NCBI GenBank assembly: GCA_947581825.1
Contig: CANPVP010000005.1
Location: forward strand, 124,001 to 188,000
From: an uncultured Clostridia bacterium
Lineage (GTDB): Bacteria; Bacillota; Clostridia; TANB77; CAG-508
Direction: 5' to 3'
DNA: 64,000 bases
A program made the position numbers and the translations under genes. This document shows, in pieces, positions 1 through 10,162 of this stretch. Every line of letters begins with the position of its first letter. The first letter of the stretch is position 1. The notes beneath the pieces were generated by a model. That model saw only the letters and a program-made list of their open reading frames with translations, made no database searches and was not told the DNA's origin.

Positions 1-148
1 GGATAATGGAAAAATATCAGCAGAAATGGCAAAATTGCATGCAGAAACTGAATTTGAAAAATACAGAATTATACAAGATCAAATTTATATTTCAGATTTT
101 GATGAACTTTTGATGCAATCAAAAGATATAAACAATAATAAAAAATAA
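1..148 (+). CDS. C-terminal fragment of a RhuM-family-like protein (5' end outside window)
   Basis: Open frame from base 2 to TAA 146-148: DNGKISAEMAKLHAETEFEKYRIIQDQIYISDFDELLMQSKDINNNKK; resembles the C-terminus of virulence RhuM family proteins. Confidence 0.55.
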   Translation, partial: DNGKISAEMAKLHAETEFEKYRIIQDQIYISDFDELLMQSKDINNNKK

Positions 149-544
149 AAGTGTGGTCATAATGTGCAATCCAAGAGGAAGAAAGGTATCAAAAGCAGAT
201 AGAAAAATGAGGGGTTAAGTGTATTATTTAGATGAAAAAAAGCCGTTAAATACATAATATTATTAAAAATATATGCAAAAGCAGTCAAAAAATGCCAAAA
301 AAGGTTGAAAAATCTCTAAAAATATGAAATAATATACAATAGGTGTAAAAAGACATATAATCATTATATAGAAAGAGATTTAGAATCCGATATAGTCTTA
401 ACATTAGATTGAAAAATAAAAACATTTAAGCTTGGCATAAATTAGTAGCAATAAAATTTATATATAACTATTCGAATAATTTATTTACAAACATTTGAAA
501 CAAAAGAAAAAATGAGAATAAATAAAAAAACGGGAGGTATAAAT

Positions 545-1273
545 ATGAATATTGCAGTCATTTTTGCTGGTGGTGTTGGAAGTAGAATGAAAGTTATAGG
601 AGGAACACCAAAGCAATTTTTAAATGTGCATGGAAAACCTATTATTATACACACATTAGAGAAATTCCAAGAAAATGAAAATATTGATGCAATTGTTATA
701 TCATGCTTAAAAGAAAAAATAGATTATTGTTGGAATTTAGTTAAAAAATTTGATATAAGTAAAGTAAAAGATATTGTAGCAGGAGGAGAATGTGGACAAG
801 AATCTATTTATAATGGATTAAAAGCTGCAAACAAATTAAAACAATCTGACAATGATATAGTTTTAATTCATGATGGGGTTAGACCATTGATAAATAATAA
901 ATTAATAAATGATAATATAGAAAGTGTAAAAAAATATGGTTCAGCAATTACAACTGTTGAATGTAAAGAAACAATAATCTTTTCAGGAAATGAAAATGAA
1001 GTAGATAATGTTACAGATAGAAATATTTGTAGAGTAGCGAGAGCACCACAAAGTTTTCTATTAAAAGACATTTTTGAGGTACATAATAGAGCAATTCAAG
1101 ACGGTAATACTAATATGATTGATTCTTGTTGCTTAATGAAACTTTATAACAAAGATTTACATACTGTACCAGGTCAAAGTGATAATATAAAAATAACTAC
1201 ACCTGATGATTTTTATATGTTTAAGGCATTACTAGAAGCAAAAGAGAATTCTCAAATATTTGGCTTAAATTAA
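545..1273 (+). CDS. IspD/TarI-type cytidylyltransferase (ribitol-5-phosphate or MEP cytidylyltransferase-like)
   Basis: MNIAVIFAGGVGSRM..TPKQFLNVHGKPIIIHTLEKF nucleotidyltransferase motif; RBS gggaggt just upstream; the ORF-track start at 512 is probably too far upstream. Confidence 0.85.
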   Translation: MNIAVIFAGGVGSRMKVIGGTPKQFLNVHGKPIIIHTLEKFQENENIDAIVISCLKEKIDYCWNLVKKFDISKVKDIVAGGECGQESIYNGLKAANKLKQSDNDIVLIHDGVRPLINNKLINDNIESVKKYGSAITTVECKETIIFSGNENEVDNVTDRNICRVARAPQSFLLKDIFEVHNRAIQDGNTNMIDSCCLMKLYNKDLHTVPGQSDNIKITTPDDFYMFKALLEAKENSQIFGLN

Positions 1274-1338
1274 TTAGAACGATTTTAGATTATATAAACC
1301 ATTAAATCTATTGATAGAGGAAGGAATGATTAATAATA

Positions 1339-2388
1339 ATGGAATATAATAATGAAATAATTCAAGGTGACTTGAAAGAACTAATTAATGAAAATATTAA
1401 TTATCAAAAACTAAAAAATAAAACATTTTTAGTGACAGGAGCTAATGGAATGTTAGCATCCTATTTTATATATTTTCTTATGTATTTAAATGATAAACTA
1501 GATGCCGGTATAACTATATATGCATTGTCAAGAAATAAAAATAAAATGTATAGTAAATTTATTGGAGATTCTAAACGAAAAGATATTATTATTATTGAAC
1601 AAGATGTATGTGAAGAAGTTAAAATAGAAGAAAAAATAGATTATATAATTCATATGGCGAGTTCAGCAAATCCTACTAATATCGTGAATAATCCAATAGG
1701 AATAATAAAAGCAAATTTATTAGGAACTTTTAATATTTTAGAATTAGCTAGAGTGAAAGATGCCGAAGTAATATTTACATCTACGAGAGAAATCTACGGA
1801 AAAATGCCAGAAGAAGTACAATTTATAAAAGAAGATGACATGGGAATTATGAATTGTTTTGAAAGAAGAGCTTGTTATCCGGAAAGCAAAAGAATGGCAG
1901 AAACAATTCTAATAAATTATAATGCACAATATGGTGTAAAATTCAAAAATGTGAGAATAGCACATTCATATGGACCAGGAATGAATATAGAAAATGATGG
2001 AAGAATAATGTCGGATTTAATATCTGATGTAGTTCATAAGAGAGATATAGTATTAAAAAGTAATGGCGAAGCTGAGAGAGCTTTTTGTTATATAACAGAT
2101 ACTATTTCTGCAATGCTATATGTCATATTAAAAGGAAATGAAGGAGAGTCATATAATATAGCTAACGAAACTGAAGAAATAGCAATAAAAGATTTAGCAA
2201 ATCTTATGGCCAAAACTTATGAAAAAGATAATATTAAAGTGAAATTTGAGATTAACTTGAATCCAAATGCGTATACGAATTTTAAAAGAGTAGGTTTAGA
2301 TACTACAAAGATAGAAAAATTAGGTTGGGTTCCTAAGGTTAAGCTAATAGATGGAATAAAAAGGACTGTAGATAGTTTCATGAGTTAA
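1339..2388 (+). CDS. NAD-dependent epimerase/dehydratase (extended SDR)
   Basis: TGANGMLASYF Rossmann motif, YPESKRMAE active-site YxxxK; adjacent to the cytidylyltransferase. Confidence 0.85.
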   Translation: MEYNNEIIQGDLKELINENINYQKLKNKTFLVTGANGMLASYFIYFLMYLNDKLDAGITIYALSRNKNKMYSKFIGDSKRKDIIIIEQDVCEEVKIEEKIDYIIHMASSANPTNIVNNPIGIIKANLLGTFNILELARVKDAEVIFTSTREIYGKMPEEVQFIKEDDMGIMNCFERRACYPESKRMAETILINYNAQYGVKFKNVRIAHSYGPGMNIENDGRIMSDLISDVVHKRDIVLKSNGEAERAFCYITDTISAMLYVILKGNEGESYNIANETEEIAIKDLANLMAKTYEKDNIKVKFEINLNPNAYTNFKRVGLDTTKIEKLGWVPKVKLIDGIKRTVDSFMS

Positions 2389-2399
2389 TGGAGGATGTT

Positions 2400-5096
2400 A
2401 TGGATAGCAAAATAATTATAATGGTAATTTCAAAAGAACATAATATTGAAAAGTTAGAAGCAACTATAAACAATTTACGAAATAACAATTGCACATCAGA
2501 AGAGATTGTTGTAGCAATTGAAAGAGAAAATGCAGAAGAAATAATTGAGTATTGCCAAAGTAATGATATTAAATATGTTGAGTATGAAAAGTTAGATGAA
2601 GTTTATTATGATATACATAAAAATTTGGAATTTGATTATATATCTTTTATAGAAGAAGGAGATAAATATAATAAAAACTTTAAAGAGAAAATACTAAAAC
2701 ATATAGCGAACACAAAACATAATATTATTGTTGGACAAATTTTAAACAAAAAAAAGAAATACTTATTAAATAAAGTAATAGCAAAAGGGATAGCAGTTGA
2801 TATAGAAAGAAGTCCACAACGAATATGGATACATTTAGAATCTGCGTTTGTAAGCAAGAAAATACTAGATTCGCTCGAAAAAGAAGCTGATGACACTTTA
2901 GAATATTATGTTGATAAAACACTGTTAAGTAAAGTAATAGCAATACATGGTGGCTACAAAATAGCACGTAACATAAAATTAACTAAAAGTAAAAAATTAG
3001 AGGATTCTGATGAAAGTAAAGAGGAAAATTACGATTTAGCATGGTATAAAAATTTATTTATTTATGGGAATAATATTTTTAATTATTCAATCCAAAAATA
3101 TGGTGCACCGTTAAAGTTTCTTCAATATATGTTTATGTATATTGCAAAAAATGTAATAAATGAGAACGTTAATATGAAAAACAAACATATTATTGTTGAT
3201 GAAAAAAAAGAAGAGTTTTATAGTAGCTTTAAGCAAATATTACAACAAATAGATGATGAAATAATAATGGCTACAGAAGGAAATAAAAGAGTAAATTATT
3301 ATTTATTAAATTTAAAATATGGAAAATCAAACCAAAATGATATAAAATATAGAGAATTTATTGATAAAATTAATATTATTAATAATAATAAAAGGTTATT
3401 TACTGCAAAAGATGTAAAAATAAAAGTACTTTTAATGGATTATGTTGAAGACAATTTAATTATAACAGCAAGTTATCCTTTCCAATTTGATGAAAGCAAA
3501 CTTAAGATTTTTGTAACTTATTTAGGTGAAAAAATTTATGCAGAAAAGAATTACCTTTATTCAGATTATAGAGCTTTTGGAGCAATAATATATCAAAATT
3601 ATACTTTTACTGTTAAAATTCCACTAAAAGAGAATAAAGAAAAACAATATATAGAATTTTTTGTGGAAGGAGAAAAAGCAGTAGTTAGATTAGATCTTAA
3701 TTTTAATAAGCCATTAACGAGACTATCTAAAGCAAAATATTCATACTGGAATTGTGGAAAATTTACTTTAAATTATCGTAAAAAAAGTATTTTAGTATTA
3801 AAAAATAATAAATTAAGATATATAAAAAGAGAATTTAAATACATTAAAAGTTTATTAAAGAATAAGAAGAAATATATAAAAAACGCAGGTAAATTAAGAA
3901 TAATTTATCACTTAACAAAGCCATTTTATAGAAAAGAAATTTGGTTATTTCAAGATAAGGTATATAAGGCAGGGGATAATGGAGAATATCTATATACATA
4001 TGCTAATAAACAAAAAGATGGTATAAAAAAATATTATATTATGAAAAAAGATTGTCTTGATGCTAAAAGGTTTAAAAAAGAACATAAAAAATTCGTTGAA
4101 TTTGGATCATTAAAGCATAAATTGTTATTTTTAAATGCTAATATCGTTTTTACAACCCATAATAATGTTACAAAACAACATGGTTTTGATGAAAAAAGAG
4201 AAAAGTATTTTAGAGATTTATTTAATAGTACAAATGTATGTATTCAACATGGTTTATCAGTACAATATATTCCTCATTTAATAAATAGGGTAAATGATAA
4301 TTTAAAAGGATTTTATTTGGCGTCTCCAATAGAAAAAGAAAATATGTCAGAGCCAGAATTTGCATATGGAGACAATTTGGATATTTTAAAAATAACTGGT
4401 TCACCAAGATATGATGGCTTAAAAAACAATGATAAAAAACAAATTTTAATTACTCCAACATGGAGAAGCTATCTAGCATTACCATCTGTAAAGTATGGAG
4501 AATCTAGGAGACATAATAATAATTTTATTAAGTCGGACTATTTTAGAATTTATAATACATTAATAAATGATCCAAAATTAATAAATGTAGCAAAAGAAAC
4601 TGGTTATAAAATTATTTATTTATTACATCCTTGTACAAGTTCACAAATAGATGATTTTGATAAAAATGAAGATGTTGAATTAATAGCAGCAACTGATGAT
4701 TTGAATTATGAAAAAATACTTACAGAATCAAGTCTTATGGTTACAGATTATTCTGGTGTTCAATTTGATTTTGCATATATGTATAAGCCTATTGTTTATT
4801 TCCATCCAGAGGAATTACCACCATCTTATGAAGAAGGTGCATATAAATATGAAACAATGTCATTAGGTGAAATTGTAAGAAAATCAGATGAACTTGTAGA
4901 TACATTATGCGAATATATGAGAAATAACTGTCAAATAAAGCCTGAATATGAAAAACGAATTGATAAATTTTTTAAATATCATGATTATAATAATTGTAAA
5001 AGAATATATGATGATATAATGGAATTTAGAAATGGTGAACAACAGGCAAGAAAACAAGAAAAAACTATAAAACATAATGAATTACTTGATGTTTAA
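2400..5096 (+). CDS. CDP-glycerol glycerophosphotransferase family protein (TagF/TarF-like) with long N-terminal region
   Basis: C-terminal ..NVCIQHGLSVQYIPHL..TPTWRSYL..LMVTDYSGVQFDFAYMYKPIVYF typical of Glyphos_transf; start set at 2400 after GGAGG. Confidence 0.85.
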   Translation: MDSKIIIMVISKEHNIEKLEATINNLRNNNCTSEEIVVAIERENAEEIIEYCQSNDIKYVEYEKLDEVYYDIHKNLEFDYISFIEEGDKYNKNFKEKILKHIANTKHNIIVGQILNKKKKYLLNKVIAKGIAVDIERSPQRIWIHLESAFVSKKILDSLEKEADDTLEYYVDKTLLSKVIAIHGGYKIARNIKLTKSKKLEDSDESKEENYDLAWYKNLFIYGNNIFNYSIQKYGAPLKFLQYMFMYIAKNVINENVNMKNKHIIVDEKKEEFYSSFKQILQQIDDEIIMATEGNKRVNYYLLNLKYGKSNQNDIKYREFIDKINIINNNKRLFTAKDVKIKVLLMDYVEDNLIITASYPFQFDESKLKIFVTYLGEKIYAEKNYLYSDYRAFGAIIYQNYTFTVKIPLKENKEKQYIEFFVEGEKAVVRLDLNFNKPLTRLSKAKYSYWNCGKFTLNYRKKSILVLKNNKLRYIKREFKYIKSLLKNKKKYIKNAGKLRIIYHLTKPFYRKEIWLFQDKVYKAGDNGEYLYTYANKQKDGIKKYYIMKKDCLDAKRFKKEHKKFVEFGSLKHKLLFLNANIVFTTHNNVTKQHGFDEKREKYFRDLFNSTNVCIQHGLSVQYIPHLINRVNDNLKGFYLASPIEKENMSEPEFAYGDNLDILKITGSPRYDGLKNNDKKQILITPTWRSYLALPSVKYGESRRHNNNFIKSDYFRIYNTLINDPKLINVAKETGYKIIYLLHPCTSSQIDDFDKNEDVELIAATDDLNYEKILTESSLMVTDYSGVQFDFAYMYKPIVYFHPEELPPSYEEGAYKYETMSLGEIVRKSDELVDTLCEYMRNNCQIKPEYEKRIDKFFKYHDYNNCKRIYDDIMEFRNGEQQARKQEKTIKHNELLDV

Positions 5097-5118
5097 ATGT
5101 GTAAAGGAAAATAATAAA

Positions 5119-6192
5119 ATGGATGAGTTAAAAGTAGATAAAAAGAAAAAAAGAATTCTATGGCTTGATATATTACGTGGAATAGCAATGTTTTTAGTCA
5201 TATATGGACATACAACTCAAAATGTTCAAATACAGAAATATATTTATTCTTTTCATATGCCTTTGTTTTTTATAATTTCTGGAATGGCAGAAATCTTTCA
5301 AAAGACTGAAGGAACTAAAGAGTTTGTAAAAAAGAAAATAAAAACTTTAGTTATTCCATATTTCTTATTGAATTTATTAATGTTTCCAATAACTTACATA
5401 AATGATAGAATAAGAGCTACATCGAGATTTTCAATTAAAGAGTATTTAATTGGAACTATATATTCAAATACTATGAATTCATATTCTGCCTCATCGAATG
5501 CAACATGGTTTATTCTTACTTTGTTCTTAACTGAACTATTATTTTTCTTTATGAAAAAAATAACAAAAAATGATAAAGAATTATTTTATTTGACTTCTAT
5601 ATTGGCTTTAGCTGGATATGCAAACAGTATATCTAAATGGAAATATCATGGACCTTGGCATATACAAGTAGTTTTTACAGCCGTTGCTTTTTATTATATT
5701 GGTTATATATTTATGAAAAATATAGATAGTATAAAAGAATTATTTAATAAAAAAATTAACACTCTAATTTATGTAGTAGTATTATTTGTAATAGGTATGT
5801 ATTTTGCATATAATAATACTAGAGTTTCATTAACAGCAGATAAGTATGGTTCATTTTTATACTTCTATATTGCAGCTTTATCTCTATCTTTTGCTTTAAT
5901 ATTATTCACAATGAAATTCTTGGATAGAAATTTAAGAATAACAAAATATATAGGACAAAACTGCATACTGTGGGTTGCTATTCAAATTCCAATAATTAGA
6001 TATATACAAAAAACTGTACCAATTGTAAAAGAAGTGGAAATGTATGCTTTGGCTTTAGCTTTTATAGTATTCTTAGAAATAATGCCTTTTGCAATATTTA
6101 TTAATAAGTTTCTTCCTTTTTTATGTGGCAAAGATTATAATAAGAACAAATGTACTAATACTAATATATATATATATATATATATATATTAG
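5119..6192 (+). CDS. acyltransferase 3 family membrane protein (ends inside an AT microsatellite)
   Basis: RILWLDILRGIAMFLVIYGHTTQ..SFHMPLFFIISGM hallmark of acyltransferase 3; multi-TM; C-terminus NIYIYIYIY encoded by an AT repeat. Confidence 0.85.
   Translation: MDELKVDKKKKRILWLDILRGIAMFLVIYGHTTQNVQIQKYIYSFHMPLFFIISGMAEIFQKTEGTKEFVKKKIKTLVIPYFLLNLLMFPITYINDRIRATSRFSIKEYLIGTIYSNTMNSYSASSNATWFILTLFLTELLFFFMKKITKNDKELFYLTSILALAGYANSISKWKYHGPWHIQVVFTAVAFYYIGYIFMKNIDSIKELFNKKINTLIYVVVLFVIGMYFAYNNTRVSLTADKYGSFLYFYIAALSLSFALILFTMKFLDRNLRITKYIGQNCILWVAIQIPIIRYIQKTVPIVKEVEMYALALAFIVFLEIMPFAIFINKFLPFLCGKDYNKNKCTNTNIYIYIYIY
6164..6189 (+). repeat. (AT)13 dinucleotide microsatellite
   Basis: 26 nt of uninterrupted AT at the 3' end of the acyltransferase ORF. 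Confidence 0.95.
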
Positions 6193-6212
6193 CAATTTTT
6201 GTTATTATAACA

Positions 6213-7004
6213 ATGATTTATTGTCATTATAATAAGGAATTAATTGCTTATAAAAAGTACATATCTAATTATGATTACATTGCACATGCACTAGGTGGTA
6301 TTAATAATGATAAAAATACTAACAGTAGAGATGCCTTAGAAAATTCATATAGCAAAGGAATAAAGTTATTTGAAGTTGATATAAGCTTAACTAGTGATGA
6401 AGAATTAGTTTGTATTAATGGATGGTCTAAAGATGTTTATAATGAAACATTAGAAATTGAATATAATAAAGAAAATGCTGTTATGAGTTATGAACAATTC
6501 ATGAATACAAAAATAAAAGGCAAATATACAACAATGTCTTTCAAAGATTTAATTGAATTTATGAAAGTGCATGATGATATATATGTAATGATAGATATAG
6601 GTAATCAAAAGAAGAAAAAAACCAAAAATATATATGAAAAAATAGTTCAAGAAAGCAATAATGATTCTAAAATACTTAATAGATTAGTTATAAATGGAAA
6701 TACGACAGATATGATTAAAGCAGTAAAAGAAGTTTATGATTTTAAAATAATAAACTTATATTGGCCAAGTAAGGCTGACAGAAAAGATAAGAAAATTGAT
6801 ACAAAAGAAGAGTTCATAGAATACTGCAAGGAAAACGAGATTTCAAGTTTATCAACTTCGTTAAAAACATACAAAAAAGAAAAAGATACAATAGAATATT
6901 TTAAGAAAAAAGGACTTATTGTTTATGTATTTACAGAAAATGATGAGAATGAAGCGAAAGATATTTTGAAAGATGTTGATGTAGTTGGAACTGATTTTAT
7001 ATAA
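6213..7004 (+). CDS. glycerophosphodiester phosphodiesterase-like protein (N-terminus uncertain, may extend through the AT repeat)
   Basis: YIAHALGGI..NSRDALENSYSKGIKLFEVDISLTSDEELV resembles GDPD; the open frame continues upstream as ..IYIYILAIFVIIT, a TM-like segment. Confidence 0.7.
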   Translation: MIYCHYNKELIAYKKYISNYDYIAHALGGINNDKNTNSRDALENSYSKGIKLFEVDISLTSDEELVCINGWSKDVYNETLEIEYNKENAVMSYEQFMNTKIKGKYTTMSFKDLIEFMKVHDDIYVMIDIGNQKKKKTKNIYEKIVQESNNDSKILNRLVINGNTTDMIKAVKEVYDFKIINLYWPSKADRKDKKIDTKEEFIEYCKENEISSLSTSLKTYKKEKDTIEYFKKKGLIVYVFTENDENEAKDILKDVDVVGTDFI

Positions 7005-7025
7005 TAGATAAAGGTGTAATGTGAG

Positions 7026-8603
7026 ATGAGATTTGGAAATATAAAATTAAAAACAATAATTACAGAAAAAGAAGTTATTTTAATTGGATTAGTCAAGAAT
7101 AAAGCAAAAAAAGGTGTTGAAGAGGATGAAGAAAATTCAACAACAAATGATACAAAAATTGATTTTAAGAATACAGTATTGCTATTAAATGAAAAAAAAT
7201 ATGATATCAAATTCATAAGAGGATTTATAGTAAGTTTATTTATAGCAAAAATCCCAATACAAGATTTGCTAAATGCTGGAATACATAATAAACCATATCT
7301 TTTTAATGAAAAAAGCGAATCAAAAACATCTATAAGATATTCAATAATTGGAAAAATGGGAAAATATAAAAATGGCAAAGTAAAAAAACTTACAGACATA
7401 GGAACATCTATATATGTTAGACAAACAGCAAATAATAGATTAGCGATTACTGTAAGAAAAATAAATAAAACTGATGACTTTAAAGAACAATTAAAAATTA
7501 ATTTAGCATTCATTATATCAAAATTTGTACGTAAATATAAGATTTTAATGTACGAGAAAGAATCAAAAAAATATGAAGAAAGTGCATCAGTTGTTTACGA
7601 AAAACTTATAGATGAAAAATATAAGAATGTTTATTATATTATTGATAAAAATAGTAATCACATAGAAAACATTCAAGAAAAATATAGAAAAAATATAATA
7701 TACAAGTATTCAATGAAACATTATATTGCATTTTTTTCTGCTAAAACACTTATAGGAACAGAATCTCCGGGGCATGCAATAGAATTAAGAGTAGCAAATA
7801 AACATGCGGTTAGACGTATATATGGTAATAAATTTCAGTATGTTTTTTTACAGCATGGTGTAATGTATATGGTATCTTTAGATTCTGCTAGTAGGAACTT
7901 CTTTAGAAAAAATGGAGGAATGCCAGCTAATTCTAAAATAGTAGTTTCCTCAGAGAAAGAAGCCAATCATTTTATAGAATTAGCAGGATATAATAAAGAG
8001 GATTTATACATATGTGGTCTTCCAAAATATGATAGAAATAAATTATCAAAGAAAGCAGAAAAAATTACAATAATGCTAACATGGAGACCTTGGGAATATA
8101 ATATAGTTAGAAATAATATTAATAAGTCTAGATATTTTAAACTATTAAAAAAGATAATAGAGGCTATACCTAATAAGCTAAAAGATAAGATTGTATTAAT
8201 GCCACACCCATTAATATTAGAAGATTTTAAAAAGTCTAAACTTTCAAAGTATATTTTAGATAATTTTACTTACAACGAAGTTTTAGAAAATACTAAACTT
8301 TTAATTACTGACTATTCTTCAATTGCATACGATTCTTTTTACAGAGGTGGAAATATAATCTTTTACTGGGAAGAAAAGGATTATTGTATGGATATGTATA
8401 AGGGTAGTTTAATGCTAAATGATGATAATGCTTTTGGCGAAATATGTTATTCTAATGAGAAATTAAAAGAGATTGTAGAAAGAGTTTATAATAGTAAACA
8501 AGAACAGAGTTTTATTGAAAATTATAGAAAAATAGTAGAATTTCATGATAATAAAAATACAGAAAGACTTATTGAATTTTTGAAAAAAGATAAAATAATT
8601 TAA
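7026..8603 (+). CDS. CDP-glycerol glycerophosphotransferase family protein
   Basis: YVFLQHGVMYMV, MLTWRPWE, VLMPHPL, LLITDYSSIAYDSFYRGGNIIFYW motifs. Confidence 0.85.
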   Translation: MRFGNIKLKTIITEKEVILIGLVKNKAKKGVEEDEENSTTNDTKIDFKNTVLLLNEKKYDIKFIRGFIVSLFIAKIPIQDLLNAGIHNKPYLFNEKSESKTSIRYSIIGKMGKYKNGKVKKLTDIGTSIYVRQTANNRLAITVRKINKTDDFKEQLKINLAFIISKFVRKYKILMYEKESKKYEESASVVYEKLIDEKYKNVYYIIDKNSNHIENIQEKYRKNIIYKYSMKHYIAFFSAKTLIGTESPGHAIELRVANKHAVRRIYGNKFQYVFLQHGVMYMVSLDSASRNFFRKNGGMPANSKIVVSSEKEANHFIELAGYNKEDLYICGLPKYDRNKLSKKAEKITIMLTWRPWEYNIVRNNINKSRYFKLLKKIIEAIPNKLKDKIVLMPHPLILEDFKKSKLSKYILDNFTYNEVLENTKLLITDYSSIAYDSFYRGGNIIFYWEEKDYCMDMYKGSLMLNDDNAFGEICYSNEKLKEIVERVYNSKQEQSFIENYRKIVEFHDNKNTERLIEFLKKDKII

Positions 8604-8651
8604 GATTTATATTAATTTAGAACTAAAGAAAAATTAAGGCGGTAAAATAAT

Positions 8652-10088
8652 ATGATAAATGGAGTAATAATACAGTATTTTGAATGGTATATGAATTGTA
8701 ATCAAAACTTATGGAATCAAATTTCGGAAAAAGCAGATGAGTTAGCTAGGATGGGAATAACAGCTATATGGCTACCACCTGCTTATAAAGGAATTGGTGG
8801 AAAAGACGAAGTAGGATATGGAGTGTATGACCTCTATGATTTAGGAGAGTTTGATCAAAAAGGTACTATAAAAACTAAATATGGCTCAAAAGATGAATAT
8901 TTAAATTGTATACAAACATTACAACAATCAGGAATAGAGGTATATGCAGATATTGTATTAAATCATAAAATGGGAGCAGATCAGATTCAAACAATACCAG
9001 CCAAAAAAGTAGATTGGGGTAATCATCAACAAGAAATAACAAGTGAAGAAACAATAAAAGTTGCAACAAAATATACTTTTCCAGGAAGAAATAATAAATA
9101 TTCAGATTTTAAATGGAATTGGACTCATTTTGATGGAATTGATTATAATATGGCAACAGGAGAAAAAGCTCTATTTAAGTTTAAAGATAAGAGCTGGGAA
9201 AATGTAGTAGATGAAGAATTTGGTAATTATGATTACTTGATGGGAGCAGATTTAGATTTTAGTAATGAAGAAGTAAGAGAAGAATGTAAAAGATGGGGAA
9301 AATGGTATTGGGAGCTTACAAAAGTAAATGGTTTTAGATTAGATGCAGTAAAACACATTTCAGCTACATTTTACAAAGAATGGATAAAATATTTAAGAGA
9401 TTTAACTGGAAAAGAATTATTTACAGTTGGAGAGTATTGGGCTAGTGATGTTAATAAATTACATAGATACATTACTGCAACAGAAGGTGAGATTTCTCTT
9501 TTTGATGTACCTTTGCATTATAACTTCTTTTCTGCATCTAGAGATGAAAATTACGATTTAACAACAATATTAAATAGCACATTAGTAAAAGAAAATCCAA
9601 GTAAAGCAGTTACTTTTGTAGATAATCATGATACGCAACCAGGGCAAGCTTTGGAAAGTTTTGTAGAAAGATGGTTCAAAGCAATAGCATATAGTATAAT
9701 TCTTCTAAGAAATGAAGGATATCCATGCATCTTTTTTGGAGATTTATATGGTATTCCACAATATAATATTGAGCCAATGGAAGAATTGAAAACAATATTA
9801 AAATTAAGACAAGAAAGAGCATATGGAGTACAACATGATTATATAGATAATCGAAATTGTATAGGATGGACAAGAGAAGGCGATTCAGAGCACTTAAAAT
9901 CAGGGGTGGCAGTTTTAATTTCTAATGGTGGTTATGCAGAAAAAAGAATGTATATTGGAGAAAAATTTGCAAATCAAAGATTTATAGATGCAATGTCAAA
10001 TATAGAAGATGAAGTAATAATAGATGAAGAAGGGTTTGGAACTTTCAAGGTAAAAGAAAAATCCGTATCAATATGGACTCAGATATAA
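8652..10088 (+). CDS. cytoplasmic alpha-amylase (GH13)
   Basis: GVIIQYFEWYM, ADIVLNHKMGAD, GFRLDAVKHI, TVGEYW, FVDNHDTQPGQ GH13 motifs. Confidence 0.93.
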   Translation: MINGVIIQYFEWYMNCNQNLWNQISEKADELARMGITAIWLPPAYKGIGGKDEVGYGVYDLYDLGEFDQKGTIKTKYGSKDEYLNCIQTLQQSGIEVYADIVLNHKMGADQIQTIPAKKVDWGNHQQEITSEETIKVATKYTFPGRNNKYSDFKWNWTHFDGIDYNMATGEKALFKFKDKSWENVVDEEFGNYDYLMGADLDFSNEEVREECKRWGKWYWELTKVNGFRLDAVKHISATFYKEWIKYLRDLTGKELFTVGEYWASDVNKLHRYITATEGEISLFDVPLHYNFFSASRDENYDLTTILNSTLVKENPSKAVTFVDNHDTQPGQALESFVERWFKAIAYSIILLRNEGYPCIFFGDLYGIPQYNIEPMEELKTILKLRQERAYGVQHDYIDNRNCIGWTREGDSEHLKSGVAVLISNGGYAEKRMYIGEKFANQRFIDAMSNIEDEVIIDEEGFGTFKVKEKSVSIWTQI

Positions 10089-10106
10089 ATAAAAACAACA
10101 TCATAC

Positions 10107-10135
10107 TTTACATAAAATGGAAAGTATGATATAAT
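10107..10135 (+). promoter_or_regulatory. sigma-A-type promoter overlapped by an inverted repeat
   Basis: TTTACA (10107-10112) - 17 nt - TATAAT (10130-10135); arms ATCATACTTT / AAAGTATGAT (10100-10109 / 10121-10130). Confidence 0.6.
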
Positions 10136-10162
10136 GTATTCCGTTAAATTAAAAAATAAAGG

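Noticed and set aside
868-1071. Antisense ORFs in the ORF track (e.g. 868-1071, 2636-2896, 6923-7513, 11839-12192, 35454-35876, 59945-60277)
   Set aside because: Lie opposite strong conserved CDSs, have low-complexity compositions and lack family motifs or RBSs.
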